Assembly (NCBI GenBank): GCA_046299415.1
Contig: JBKBII010000007.1
Coordinates: 1 to 64,000, forward strand
Source of the DNA: JBKBII01 sp046299415
GTDB lineage: Bacteria; Pseudomonadota; Gammaproteobacteria; Ectothiorhodospirales; Ectothiorhodospiraceae
Length of the DNA: 64,000 bases
Direction: 5' to 3'
Shown here: in pieces, positions 43,791 through 52,467 of the stretch
How the letters are laid out: each line of letters opens with the position of its first letter
How positions within the stretch are numbered: the stretch's first letter is position 1
Position numbers and translations under genes: made by a program
Notes under the pieces: model-generated
What the model saw: the letters and a program-made list of their open reading frames with translations, nothing else
Told to the model about the DNA's origin: nothing
Database searches by the model: none

Positions 43791-45209
43791 TCAGGCAAGG
43801 TCGCCGGGGCCGGGGCCGGCAGCACTGACGCGATTTCGGCCTCCGTTCTTCGCGGAATACAACGCCTGATCCGCAAGACGTATCAATGAGAACGGATCAC
43901 AAAACGAGGTTGGATGCCAGCACCCAACGCCAAAACTCGCTGTCACGACGGCACAATCATCCCGCGCCGGATGGTCAATGTGCATCGCCTCCAACGCCAA
44001 CCGCAGGCGCTCGGCGACTTGCCGAGCATCATCGAGACCCGTCTCAGGCAAAATTATCGCGAATTCCTCGCCGCCATATCGAGCCGCTAGATCACGCGAC
44101 CGGAACAACTGCGCAGCAAGGGTCTGCGCCACTCTTTGCAAACACTGATCGCCCGCCTCGTGTCCGAGACAATCATTGAAACGCTTGAAGTAATCGACGT
44201 CGATGAGAATGAGCGACACCGGGTGACGATGTGTCTGCGCAGCCTGCCAAGTCTTGCGTAAAACCTCATCAAAACGCCGCCGATTCGCAATGCCGGTCAG
44301 GCCATCGATATACGAAAACCGATGCAGCTGATCGTTCGCGTTTTCCAGCTGGCGCGTGACATCACGGATGTATCGCTGGGTTCCGATTCGCGCCAAAACG
44401 ACGGCGAAATCGAAAGGCTTGGCAACATAGTCGTTGGCACCCGCTTCCAGCGCTTCGACGATCGTTGCCGAACTGCGCCGCGCCGTCACCACAATGACCG
44501 GCAGGCGGGTTGCCGAGTGCTCCGCCCGTATGGCACGCAGAATGTCGAGACCACCGCGTCCAGGCATGATCCAATCGAGCAGGACGACATCGTAGTCGCC
44601 CTCTTTGATTCGCCTGAGCGCCATGTCGCCATCGTGAGCGACGTCGACACGATGTCCCTCACGTAGCAGCCGTCGACGTAGAAGCTCGCAGCTTTCTGGA
44701 TCATCGTCGACGACCAGAAGGCGGGCGTCGGCGGTCGACAGCGCCGTTGGCGAACACATAGCCTCCTCCGCGCTTGATGACCGGACCACACTCACCGCTG
44801 CTTCTGATGCGCCGCCGCGTAAATCAATCGAGCCCAAGTGGTGGAGCTCGCGCAACTGGAGACTCAGCGCGCTGGCGGCCCGTTCAATGCTCACGATATC
44901 GTTGAGCTGTCCCGCCGCCGAGCGCACGAACACGTTGCGCAAGGCAGCAACCTCCTGTTCGACCAAGGCGATGCTGGCGCGCCAATTCGGAAACAACACA
45001 TCGATCGGGCCCTGCTCTACGGGCCCGCCGTTATCGATGATCGAAAGCAGGCGTCGGGTGGCGTTCACGACCGCTTCGATCGCCACGCGCGCGTCTCCGG
45101 CGTCGGGATCGAGATCCTCTTCGATCAGTTCGGCGTAGCCAATGATTTGGTGAATGGGTGTGCGCAGATCATGCCGGACGTTGCGCCCGCATGGTGATCG
45201 CTGATTCAT
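43791..45209 (-). CDS. HisKA-like segment + receiver + GGDEF diguanylate cyclase
   Basis: A 472-residue protein of unusual order. Residues about 8-60 resemble a histidine-kinase dimerisation/phospho-acceptor helix pair (VRHDLRTPIHQIIGYAELI, His about 13), but no ATPase domain follows. Residues about 162-280 form a receiver with acidic DDD, phospho-acceptor Asp about 212 in LLDWIMP and Lys in VAKPFDF. Residues about 295-465 form a GGDEF domain with GGEEF (379-383) and I-site RSRD (370-373), so it should synthesise cyclic-di-GMP with feedback inhibition. It lies 43 bp downstream of the lone receiver gene in the same direction, probably the output of that system. Confidence 0.87.
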   Translation of the reverse strand: MNQRSPCGRNVRHDLRTPIHQIIGYAELIEEDLDPDAGDARVAIEAVVNATRRLLSIIDNGGPVEQGPIDVLFPNWRASIALVEQEVAALRNVFVRSAAGQLNDIVSIERAASALSLQLRELHHLGSIDLRGGASEAAVSVVRSSSAEEAMCSPTALSTADARLLVVDDDPESCELLRRRLLREGHRVDVAHDGDMALRRIKEGDYDVVLLDWIMPGRGGLDILRAIRAEHSATRLPVIVVTARRSSATIVEALEAGANDYVAKPFDFAVVLARIGTQRYIRDVTRQLENANDQLHRFSYIDGLTGIANRRRFDEVLRKTWQAAQTHRHPVSLILIDVDYFKRFNDCLGHEAGDQCLQRVAQTLAAQLFRSRDLAARYGGEEFAIILPETGLDDARQVAERLRLALEAMHIDHPARDDCAVVTASFGVGCWHPTSFCDPFSLIRLADQALYSAKNGGRNRVSAAGPGPGDLA

Positions 45210-45252
45210 GGGATCTTGCCTTTATTCGTGTACTTCAATGGCTGGCCGCCCG

Positions 45253-45651
45253 TCACGCTTTTCGTGGCGAAGATCCATCGTCACGGCCATCGCGCAATAA
45301 GCGCTCGATTTTTTCCAGCAAACGAGGCAGCTCGACGGGTTTCGTGTCGAAATCATCGCAGCCTGCCTCTAATGCCCGGGAACGCTCACCTTCCATGGCG
45401 TGGGCCGTCAATGCGATCACCGGAAGATGCCGGGTCCGGGAGTCGGCACGCAAGCGCCTCGTCGCCTCCCAGCCGTCGATCTCAGGCAAGCTCATATCCA
45501 TGAGAATCAGATCGGGATCCGCATCGCCCGCACGGGCCAGCCCCTCAACACCATTGACGGCGGTGATGACCTCGAAGCCACGTTTCTTCAGGCGCCGCGA
45601 AAGCATGTCGCGATTCATTTCGTTGTCTTCGACCAGTAAAAGTCGCGTCAT
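45253..45651 (-). CDS. Single-domain response regulator (CheY-like)
   Basis: A 132-residue stand-alone receiver: MTRLLLVEDNEMNRDML, phospho-acceptor Asp in LILMDMSLPEIDG, TAHA and Lys in DTKPVEL. There is no output domain. It resembles DivK-type shuttle receivers. ATG at 45651 overlaps the hybrid-kinase stop as ATGA, so the two are translationally coupled. It probably passes phosphate between the hybrid kinase and the HisKA-REC-GGDEF protein or acts by protein contact. Confidence 0.9.
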   Translation of the reverse strand: MTRLLLVEDNEMNRDMLSRRLKKRGFEVITAVNGVEGLARAGDADPDLILMDMSLPEIDGWEATRRLRADSRTRHLPVIALTAHAMEGERSRALEAGCDDFDTKPVELPRLLEKIERLLRDGRDDGSSPRKA

Positions 45652-48248
45652 GGGTGCTCTCCATGTTCTTGACCCGGCGGACGGCGACAACCCGTACATG
45701 CATCGATTCGCCGCCGAAGCTCGCCGAGCAGACTTTGATCATCTCGACGCGCACCATCGAGAATGTCCTCGACACGACCTGTGAGCCGCGCGCGCTCTTG
45801 TTCATTGAGCGTCCGCGCGGTGATGACAACAATGGGAATCATTCGCCATTGCTCGTCGGCCTGCAAGACGTCGATGAACTCAAAGCCATCCATTTCCGGC
45901 ATCATGAGGTCAAGGAGAATCAGCGATGGCGACTGACGTTGGGCTCGGAGCCAGTCCAACGCCGCGCGACCGTTTTCAGCCTCACTCACCCTTGCATCGG
46001 CCGATTCGAGTGTCCGGCGGAGCAGTTCGCGATTGACCGGCTCGTCGTCAATGATCAAGACACCACCGGTATCAGCGCTCAGATGCTGCTTCTGGTGGCG
46101 ATTGAAAAGTTTCAACAAAACGTCGCGATCAATGGGTTTAGTCAGAAATTCTGTCGCACCGAGCGCATACCCAAGATGGCGGTCATTGGTCATCGTCAAG
46201 ACGAATACCGGGATGCCCATGGTCTCAGGGTCGGCTTTCAGGCGAGTGAGCACCGTCCACCCATCGATCCCGGGCATCATCACGTCGAGTGTGATGAAGT
46301 CCGGCTTGAGCGCACGAGCCTTTTCCAAGCCCTCTTCACCGGACGAGGCGACAACCACGTTGTACTTCTCGCGCTCGAGAAAACGCCGCAACAGGTCCCT
46401 CACACGCTCATCGTCGTCAACGACCAAGACCAGCGGAACGGATGTATCAGCGCTCTCTGCTGTGCTGTCTGCTGTGCCATCGGGCGCCTTCGCGGCATTC
46501 TTGGTTTGCGATGCCGTGACACCCGGTTCTGAGGTGGCGCTCTCAGCGACATGGCGTGGCATCTCGAGTGTGAACCGACTGCCCTCTCCCGGAACACTGC
46601 TGACCGCGATGTCGCCCCCCATCATGCGGGCAAAGTGACGGGATATTGCGAGACCGAGGCCCGTACCCCCATAGCGTCGCGTGGTCGACGCATCAGCTTG
46701 GGAGAATGCCTGAAACAGGCGACCGATTTGCTCCTCGGTCATGCCGATGCCCGAGTCCTGCACCGTGATTCGCACCCACGCGTCGTCGCCCTCGACGATC
46801 AGTCGAATCTCGTCATGGTCGGTGAATTTAGCGGCATTGCTCAGAAGGTTGAGTACGATTTGGCGGAGCTTCGTCTGGTCAGCGTGCACGGTGCCAACAC
46901 CCGCAGACGAGTCCGCAACCCGTTGTTCCACTGTGAGGCGGTTGTCGTTTTTAGCGACCAGGGGCTGAACGGTTGCGACGATCTGATCGATTTCGGCCCG
47001 GAGATCGAACGTCTCCAAGTAGAGCTCAACCCGGCCTGCCTCGATCCTAGAAATATCGAGGATATCGTTGACGAGTGATAGCAGGTGACGGCCACCCTGG
47101 TGAATGCGATCAAGATCTTCGTGGTACTGAAGATTGCCGTCGTCGGCCGTTTCCTCCTTGAGTATTTCGCTGTAACCGATAATCGCGTTCAACGGTGTGC
47201 GAAGCTCGTGGCTCATGTTGGCGACGAACTGGCTTTTGGTTCGATTGGCTTCTACGGCCTGTTGTTGGGCACGCTCAGCCCGATTCAGCGCTTCTCGCAG
47301 CGCCTCGGTGCGTGCCTCGACCGTGGCCGTCAAATGTTGTTCACGTCGTGCAACTTCTTCGGCCATGGCCTCGAACGCGCGGAACCACTCGCCCGCCTCG
47401 TCCCGCCGCTCACGCATCGAACGATATTCGGGCTTTTTGAATGCAGCGAGCGTCTCGGGGCTGGGAGTGCCACCGCGCAAGGTATGAGCAATCGCGGTTA
47501 CGTGACGGATCGGTGCGACGATCGACCGCTGGATCTGCGCATTGAGCAAGGCCGTGCCCACAAAAAAAACACCAAAAAACACAGCCATGGCCAAAAAGAG
47601 GGAGTTTCTTCCGGCCTGTAGGACTTCGTCGGCGGGAACGTAGACCATTTGTGCGGCAACGATTTCGCCCAGCGACCATCCGAAGCCACCCTCATCGCCG
47701 AATCGTGCCAATTGGGCCGCAGGCGCGCGATCCGGAGTCGAGTGACAGACGAGGCAGGATTCCGAACCCACCTTCAGGGGGCGTGCCGAATAGAACAAGG
47801 TTTCATCCCCTCGTTGACGATAACCCGTCTGGAGGGGCAAATCGGGATCGGCACGAAAACGTTCGACGACAAGCGTCTCGAACTCATCCGCCTGATCGTT
47901 CGGATTGGTCGGGTTCAGGGTTGCTTCTTTGTAGCTAAACGATCCGTACTCGGAGGTTTCGGAAAAGAATGAAAACACGCGATGGGCTGAAAACGCCGGG
48001 ACGGTCTCGGAAATGAAAACCTCCGACGCGTACACCTCGTCGGCAAGCAGCGGCGCGATGTGCTCCGTGGTGTAGCGCCTCACCGCATTCGCGGTCGCCA
48101 TCAGAATTTCCGCACGATCCTCGATCTCGAGCTCGGCTTTCGTCTTCATCGCGCCACCGAGCAACCAAGCCGTAGCCGCGATACCCACAGCAAACGCGGT
48201 CAGCAGAAACAACGTGATCTTGGAACCAATCGTGAGACCTGATTTCAT
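45648..48248 (-). CDS. Membrane hybrid histidine kinase with periplasmic haem-c (Tll0287/DUF3365-like) sensor
   Basis: 866 residues. Two membrane segments (about 11-31 and 216-236) flank a periplasmic domain of about 180 residues that includes a covalent haem-c motif, ESCLVCHST (Cys165, Cys168, His169), and the phrase YSARPLKV seen in Tll0287-like (DUF3365) sensors. HAMP-like and coiled-coil segments lead to HisKA (NMSHELRTPLN, His about 347) and a complete ATPase domain (NLLSNAAKFT, DSGIGM, GGTGLGLAI). Two receivers follow (ITLDVMMP; ILLDLMMP). It likely senses redox state, gas or a small ligand through haem. Its stop overlaps the lone receiver start. Confidence 0.9.
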   Translation of the reverse strand: MKSGLTIGSKITLFLLTAFAVGIAATAWLLGGAMKTKAELEIEDRAEILMATANAVRRYTTEHIAPLLADEVYASEVFISETVPAFSAHRVFSFFSETSEYGSFSYKEATLNPTNPNDQADEFETLVVERFRADPDLPLQTGYRQRGDETLFYSARPLKVGSESCLVCHSTPDRAPAAQLARFGDEGGFGWSLGEIVAAQMVYVPADEVLQAGRNSLFLAMAVFFGVFFVGTALLNAQIQRSIVAPIRHVTAIAHTLRGGTPSPETLAAFKKPEYRSMRERRDEAGEWFRAFEAMAEEVARREQHLTATVEARTEALREALNRAERAQQQAVEANRTKSQFVANMSHELRTPLNAIIGYSEILKEETADDGNLQYHEDLDRIHQGGRHLLSLVNDILDISRIEAGRVELYLETFDLRAEIDQIVATVQPLVAKNDNRLTVEQRVADSSAGVGTVHADQTKLRQIVLNLLSNAAKFTDHDEIRLIVEGDDAWVRITVQDSGIGMTEEQIGRLFQAFSQADASTTRRYGGTGLGLAISRHFARMMGGDIAVSSVPGEGSRFTLEMPRHVAESATSEPGVTASQTKNAAKAPDGTADSTAESADTSVPLVLVVDDDERVRDLLRRFLEREKYNVVVASSGEEGLEKARALKPDFITLDVMMPGIDGWTVLTRLKADPETMGIPVFVLTMTNDRHLGYALGATEFLTKPIDRDVLLKLFNRHQKQHLSADTGGVLIIDDEPVNRELLRRTLESADARVSEAENGRAALDWLRAQRQSPSLILLDLMMPEMDGFEFIDVLQADEQWRMIPIVVITARTLNEQERARLTGRVEDILDGARRDDQSLLGELRRRIDACTGCRRPPGQEHGEHP

Positions 48249-48393
48249 CGCTCGATTCAGGGTATTGGGCTCAATTCAGGGTGAACCAGCGCGTCGCCCA
48301 ATGCAACATCAAGCGACACCGCGAGCATTCAAGGCGTCGGTTCACACGCCCATTCATCGTCTCGCCCCGGAAAATCCGCTCAGCCCGCTTCGA

Positions 48394-49401
48394 TCAGACG
48401 CTGTAGAACTCGCGATACCAGGCGACAAAACGCGCTACGCCGTCTTCGACTCTTGTCGCTGGCCGATAGTCCACGTCACGCACGAGGTCTTCCAAATCGG
48501 CAAACGTGTCAGGAACGTCGCCCGGCTGCAGGGGCAGGAGGTTTTTTTCCGCTTTGCGTCCGAGGCAGTCTTCGAGCACCTCGATGTAGCGCATCAGCTC
48601 GACGGGTTGATTGTTACCGATGTTATAGATCCGATAGGGTGCCGAGGAGCTTGCAGGATCGGGCTGGTCGCCCGACCATTCCGGATTGGGTTGTGGCGGT
48701 CGATCAAGCACACGGATCACCCCTTCGACGATATCGTCGATGTAGGTGAAATCGCGACGATGACGTCCGTAATTGAACACATCGATCGGCTCACCCGCGA
48801 GGATCGCCCGGGTAAACTTGAACAACGCCATGTCGGGTCGGCCCCACGGGCCGTAAACGGTAAAGAATCGCAGCCCGGTGACCGGCAGACGGTACAAATG
48901 CGCATAGGTGTGCGCCATCAGCTCATTGGCTTTTTTGCTCGCGGCATACAATGACAGCGGATGATCGACGTTGTGATGCACTGAGAATGGTTGCGTCGTG
49001 TTGGCGCCATAAACGGAACTCGAACTCGCATAAACCAGGTGCCGCACGGCCTGATGGCGACATCCTTCAAGAATATTGCCGAATCCGACAAGATTCGTGT
49101 CGACGTAAGACTGCGGATTTTCGATCGAGTATCGGACGCCGGCCTGTGCCGCGAGGTTGATCACAGCATCGGGTTCATGCGCACGAAACACCGCGGCAAG
49201 GGCAGCACGATCCGCAATGTCGACCCGCTCATCGGCAAAACTCGGATACGCAGCGATTCGTGCCAAGCGAGCACGCTTGAGGTTGACGTCGTAGTAGTCC
49301 GAGAGGTTATCGACGCCGATGACCTCGTCTCCGCGTTCGAGTAAACGCAGTGCGATCTGAGAACCGATAAAGCCGGCCGCGCCGGTGACCAAAACTTTCA
49401 C
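48394..49401 (-). CDS. NAD-dependent UDP-sugar 4-epimerase (UDP-glucuronate 4-epimerase type)
   Basis: A 335-residue extended short-chain dehydrogenase. The Rossmann motif is VTGAAGFIGSQIA, the active site is ASSSSVYG with YAASK, and YGPWGRPDMALFKFTRAIL with YGRHRRDFTYIDD are the hallmarks of the UDP-glucuronate epimerase (LspL/Cap1J) group. It probably makes UDP-galacturonate for surface polysaccharide. A glycosyltransferase gene lies 277 bp away on the same strand. Substrate assignment is by family likeness only. Confidence 0.88.
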   Translation of the reverse strand: MKVLVTGAAGFIGSQIALRLLERGDEVIGVDNLSDYYDVNLKRARLARIAAYPSFADERVDIADRAALAAVFRAHEPDAVINLAAQAGVRYSIENPQSYVDTNLVGFGNILEGCRHQAVRHLVYASSSSVYGANTTQPFSVHHNVDHPLSLYAASKKANELMAHTYAHLYRLPVTGLRFFTVYGPWGRPDMALFKFTRAILAGEPIDVFNYGRHRRDFTYIDDIVEGVIRVLDRPPQPNPEWSGDQPDPASSSAPYRIYNIGNNQPVELMRYIEVLEDCLGRKAEKNLLPLQPGDVPDTFADLEDLVRDVDYRPATRVEDGVARFVAWYREFYSV

Positions 49402-49614
49402 GCGATAGCCTCATGTTCATCTAACATCGAAAACGCCAGTTCAGACCCAAATGCTCACGCCACAGAAAGATTCATTTTAAAAACGTGCTCAGGGCGAGCA
49501 TCTGACACCCTCCAAAGCCGGCCCCTGATCCTGACGAACCGTCAAAAACACGCAGACGCGAGTCAACAGCCGCCCACGGTCAACGGTCCAGCGCGAATCA
49601 CCGGATCATCGAAA

Positions 49615-50656
49615 GTCGACTTGGTCGACGCCGCGACAACGAATCACCGCGACAAAACTCGCAATCCGCTCCTGTCGTTCAGCGCGCACGCGATGCGGCG
49701 ATGACCTCGCCGTACCAATCGACCAATCGCGGCACAACGACATCGACGTGATATCGCAGGCGATACCGCTCGCACGCCGTCTTCGCCCGAGCGACTCGCT
49801 CATCGGATGACTCGAGGGCAGCGGCGAGCGCTCTTTCCAAGTCCGTGACGTTGTCGAAGTCACACAACCACGCGCAACTGCAATCAAGAATTTCGAGCGG
49901 ACCGTCGGTACGCGTCGCAATAATCGGCAGCGCACGCGCCATCGCTTCGATGACGACGATCCCGAATGGCTCGTCGCGCGAGGGCAAAACAAACAGATCT
50001 CCGCGATCCAAAAACTCTGCTACGTCATCGACCCAACCGTGAAAGACAACCGCGTCACGAAGCCCGAGCAGCGCGCAACGCTCCTCAAGAGAGGCGCGTT
50101 CAGGCCCGTCGCCAGCCAATTCGAACGTGAGTCGAGGGTTACGAACCCGCAACCTTGCGAGGGCCTCAAGTACCACATCGAAACCCTTTTTATGCACGAG
50201 CCGTCCGAGGCCCACCATCGTCAGCGGTCGTGGCTCACCACCATGTTCGACGGCCGCGCTACCCCACATCCCAAGGTGATCATCCACGCGCGGCGGCGTG
50301 CGTGAAAAATTCGGGATCTGGGTCACGCGATGACCCTCGACGCCATGGTCCAGCAAATATTGTCGCTGGTGCGCGGTCGTCACCTGGAAATGGTCGACGT
50401 GGCGGTAGTAGTGCAACTTCACGTCGTTGTGCAGCTTGCTCACCATCGGTATTCGCAGCGCGCGCGCTGCACGACCACCGAGATGGCTACCCCGCGCGAG
50501 GTGTCCGTGAACGATTTCAGGCCCGAATCGCGCCAGTGATCGCCGAATCATCGCTGCCGCCCAGACATCCCAGGCGCCACGGACTCGAACCGGAGTCAGC
50601 GTCATCATTCCACGGGCGCAATCATCCGCCTCACGCGCGTCGACTTGGTCGACGCC
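49615..50656 (+). repeat. Identical 18-base palindromic motif at both ends of the glycosyltransferase gene
   Basis: GTCGACTTGGTCGACGCC occurs at 49615-49632, just past the glycosyltransferase stop, and again at 50639-50656 inside the gene, where it lies in the codons for GVDQVDAR. The core GTCGAC-TTG-GTCGAC is nearly symmetric. Only these two 18-base sites are the repeat; the sequence between them is unrelated. Confidence 0.6.
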
Positions 50657-50854
50657 AGATGGATCAAGACGCGCCCCGCCCTGCGACACCGCGAGCGAGG
50701 CCGCATAGTCGTGGAGTTTGCGATACGCCGCGCCACGCGGCTCGAGGATCGCCTGCACCTGATGGCCAGCTTCGACCAACGAAACGACCAGATCGACAAA
50801 GGTTCGCTCGGCGCCCCCGAAACCCTTTCCGAGCATGATCTCGCTGACGCGCAT
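49679..50854 (-). CDS. Glycosyltransferase family 4
   Basis: A 391-residue GT-B-fold enzyme. The N-terminal half has the acceptor-side GKGFGGAERTFVDL and HGHLARGSHLGGRAA. The C-terminal half has VGLGRLVHKKGFDVVLEA and the donor-site EX7E-like segment PSRDEPFGIVVIEAMA. These place it in GT4. It probably transfers a hexose onto a lipid- or polysaccharide acceptor; donor and acceptor are unknown. ATG at 50854 follows GGAGAAAAGG. The nearby epimerase suggests a surface-glycan function, but no wzx/wzy or other glycan genes are in view. Confidence 0.88.
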   Translation of the reverse strand: MRVSEIMLGKGFGGAERTFVDLVVSLVEAGHQVQAILEPRGAAYRKLHDYAASLAVSQGGARLDPSGVDQVDAREADDCARGMMTLTPVRVRGAWDVWAAAMIRRSLARFGPEIVHGHLARGSHLGGRAARALRIPMVSKLHNDVKLHYYRHVDHFQVTTAHQRQYLLDHGVEGHRVTQIPNFSRTPPRVDDHLGMWGSAAVEHGGEPRPLTMVGLGRLVHKKGFDVVLEALARLRVRNPRLTFELAGDGPERASLEERCALLGLRDAVVFHGWVDDVAEFLDRGDLFVLPSRDEPFGIVVIEAMARALPIIATRTDGPLEILDCSCAWLCDFDNVTDLERALAAALESSDERVARAKTACERYRLRYHVDVVVPRLVDWYGEVIAASRAR

Positions 50855-50934
50855 CGATCCTTTTCTCCGCCGCGACCGTTTCAATGATCGCCGCAGTCTA
50901 GCGCCTCAGCCACAGGCGCGAGCAGCAATGATCG

Positions 50935-52230
50935 TCACAGCGCAAGCAAGAGGCGCGCCGGATCTTCGAGATTCTGCTTGATATGAACGAGAAACTTCAC
51001 CGCCTGTTCGCCATCAATCAGGCGGTGATCGTATGACAAAGCCAAATACATCATGGGCCGAATCACGACTTGGCCGTCGACGGCGATGGGGCGTTCCTGA
51101 ATCGTGTGCATCCCAAGGATTGCGCTCTGTGGTGCATTCAAGATCGGCGTCGATAACAACGAACCAAAAATGCCACCGTTGGTGATCGAAAACGTTCCGC
51201 CCTGCATTTCCTCGACGGTGACTCGACCTTCCCGTCCACGCGACGCGACGTCGCGAATCGCTTTTTCGATTGCGGCAGAATCCATCCGGTCGGCGTGACG
51301 CAACACCGGTACGATCAGGCCCCGTGGCGTGGAAACAGCGATCCCGATATGAATCCCATCGGGATGAACGATTTCGTCATCCTCGATGCGAGCATTGATA
51401 ACCGGCTGTGCGGCGAGCGCCGCGGCCGCGGCTCGAACGAAGAAGCTCATGAACCCGAGCTTGATATCGTGGCGAGCGACGAAAGCCTCCTGATGGCGGC
51501 TGCGCCAAGCGATGATCGTGCTCATGTCCACTTCGTTGAAAGTGGTCAACATCGCAGCATTGTGCTGAGCGGCCACGAGTCTCTCGGCAATACGGCGTCG
51601 AATGCGCGTCATCGACTCCCGCCGCTCGCCGTTCCCCGATGGCTGCCCCCCCGCCGTCGCGCCAGCTGATCGGGTCGTCGTCGAGGGTTGTGTCGCGCGA
51701 TGTTCTGCGGTGCCGTAAACATCTTGGGTCGAAATACGACCGCGGGGCCCTGTGCCCGAAACCGCCGCCAAGTCGATGCCTTTCTCGCTGGCCGCACGAC
51801 GCGCTCCTGGGCCTGCTTTGGGCGTATTGAGCCTATTCGACTGGGGGCCGGTTTCAGCTCCAGCGCCATCGGATTCGGCGCTCTTCGTCTCGTCCGAGTG
51901 TGTATTCGACTCCGGCTCCGCAGCGGCATCCCCACCCTCAGCCGCTCGTGACGCGGACTCGACCTTCTGGCCATCATCTTGATCTCTGGCAACGCTGTAA
52001 CGCGCCAACACCTGATCGGCGCTGACCACATCGTCAATAGCGACATCAATCGACTCGAGCTGACCCGCCTCCGGTGCTGGTACTTCCAGCAAAACCTTGT
52101 CCGTCTCGAGCTCGATCAAGACTTCATCTCGCGCAAATGCATCACCGGGGCGCTTATGAATGGCCGCGACCGTGGCATCCGAGACAGATTCCGGAAGGGC
52201 GGGGACCTTGAGGTCTCTCAGATCGCTCAT
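50935..52230 (-). CDS. sucB: Dihydrolipoyl succinyltransferase (2-oxoglutarate dehydrogenase E2)
   Basis: Core E2 of the 2-oxoglutarate dehydrogenase complex of the TCA cycle. It has an N-terminal lipoyl domain (lipoylated Lys about 45 in ETDKVLLEV), an acidic/Ala-rich linker, a peripheral-subunit-binding domain (ARRAASEKGIDLAAVSGTGPRG), a second linker and a catalytic domain with the active-site YDHRLIDGEQA. The 431-residue length is normal. sucA lies upstream on the same strand with a 237-bp gap. No lpdA is next to it. Confidence 0.97.
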   Translation of the reverse strand: MSDLRDLKVPALPESVSDATVAAIHKRPGDAFARDEVLIELETDKVLLEVPAPEAGQLESIDVAIDDVVSADQVLARYSVARDQDDGQKVESASRAAEGGDAAAEPESNTHSDETKSAESDGAGAETGPQSNRLNTPKAGPGARRAASEKGIDLAAVSGTGPRGRISTQDVYGTAEHRATQPSTTTRSAGATAGGQPSGNGERRESMTRIRRRIAERLVAAQHNAAMLTTFNEVDMSTIIAWRSRHQEAFVARHDIKLGFMSFFVRAAAAALAAQPVINARIEDDEIVHPDGIHIGIAVSTPRGLIVPVLRHADRMDSAAIEKAIRDVASRGREGRVTVEEMQGGTFSITNGGIFGSLLSTPILNAPQSAILGMHTIQERPIAVDGQVVIRPMMYLALSYDHRLIDGEQAVKFLVHIKQNLEDPARLLLAL

Positions 52231-52467
52231 GTCGTTCTCCGAATCAATGACGTTCGATGTGGCTCTAGAAATAAACAGGTCGGGTTGTATTCCAGTATCG
52301 ACCGAGTACGGCGACGGTCACCGCTGTAGGAAGCCATGAGCACAGCACCTCGCACATCGCCGCCCGGCGATGGCTCAGTCTAGATCCTCGCCTGTCCTCA
52401 GAGACGGGGCCACCTCGAACGGCCTCGATTCACCCGCGTCACAGGCTCGAGTCTCGCGATCGAAACC

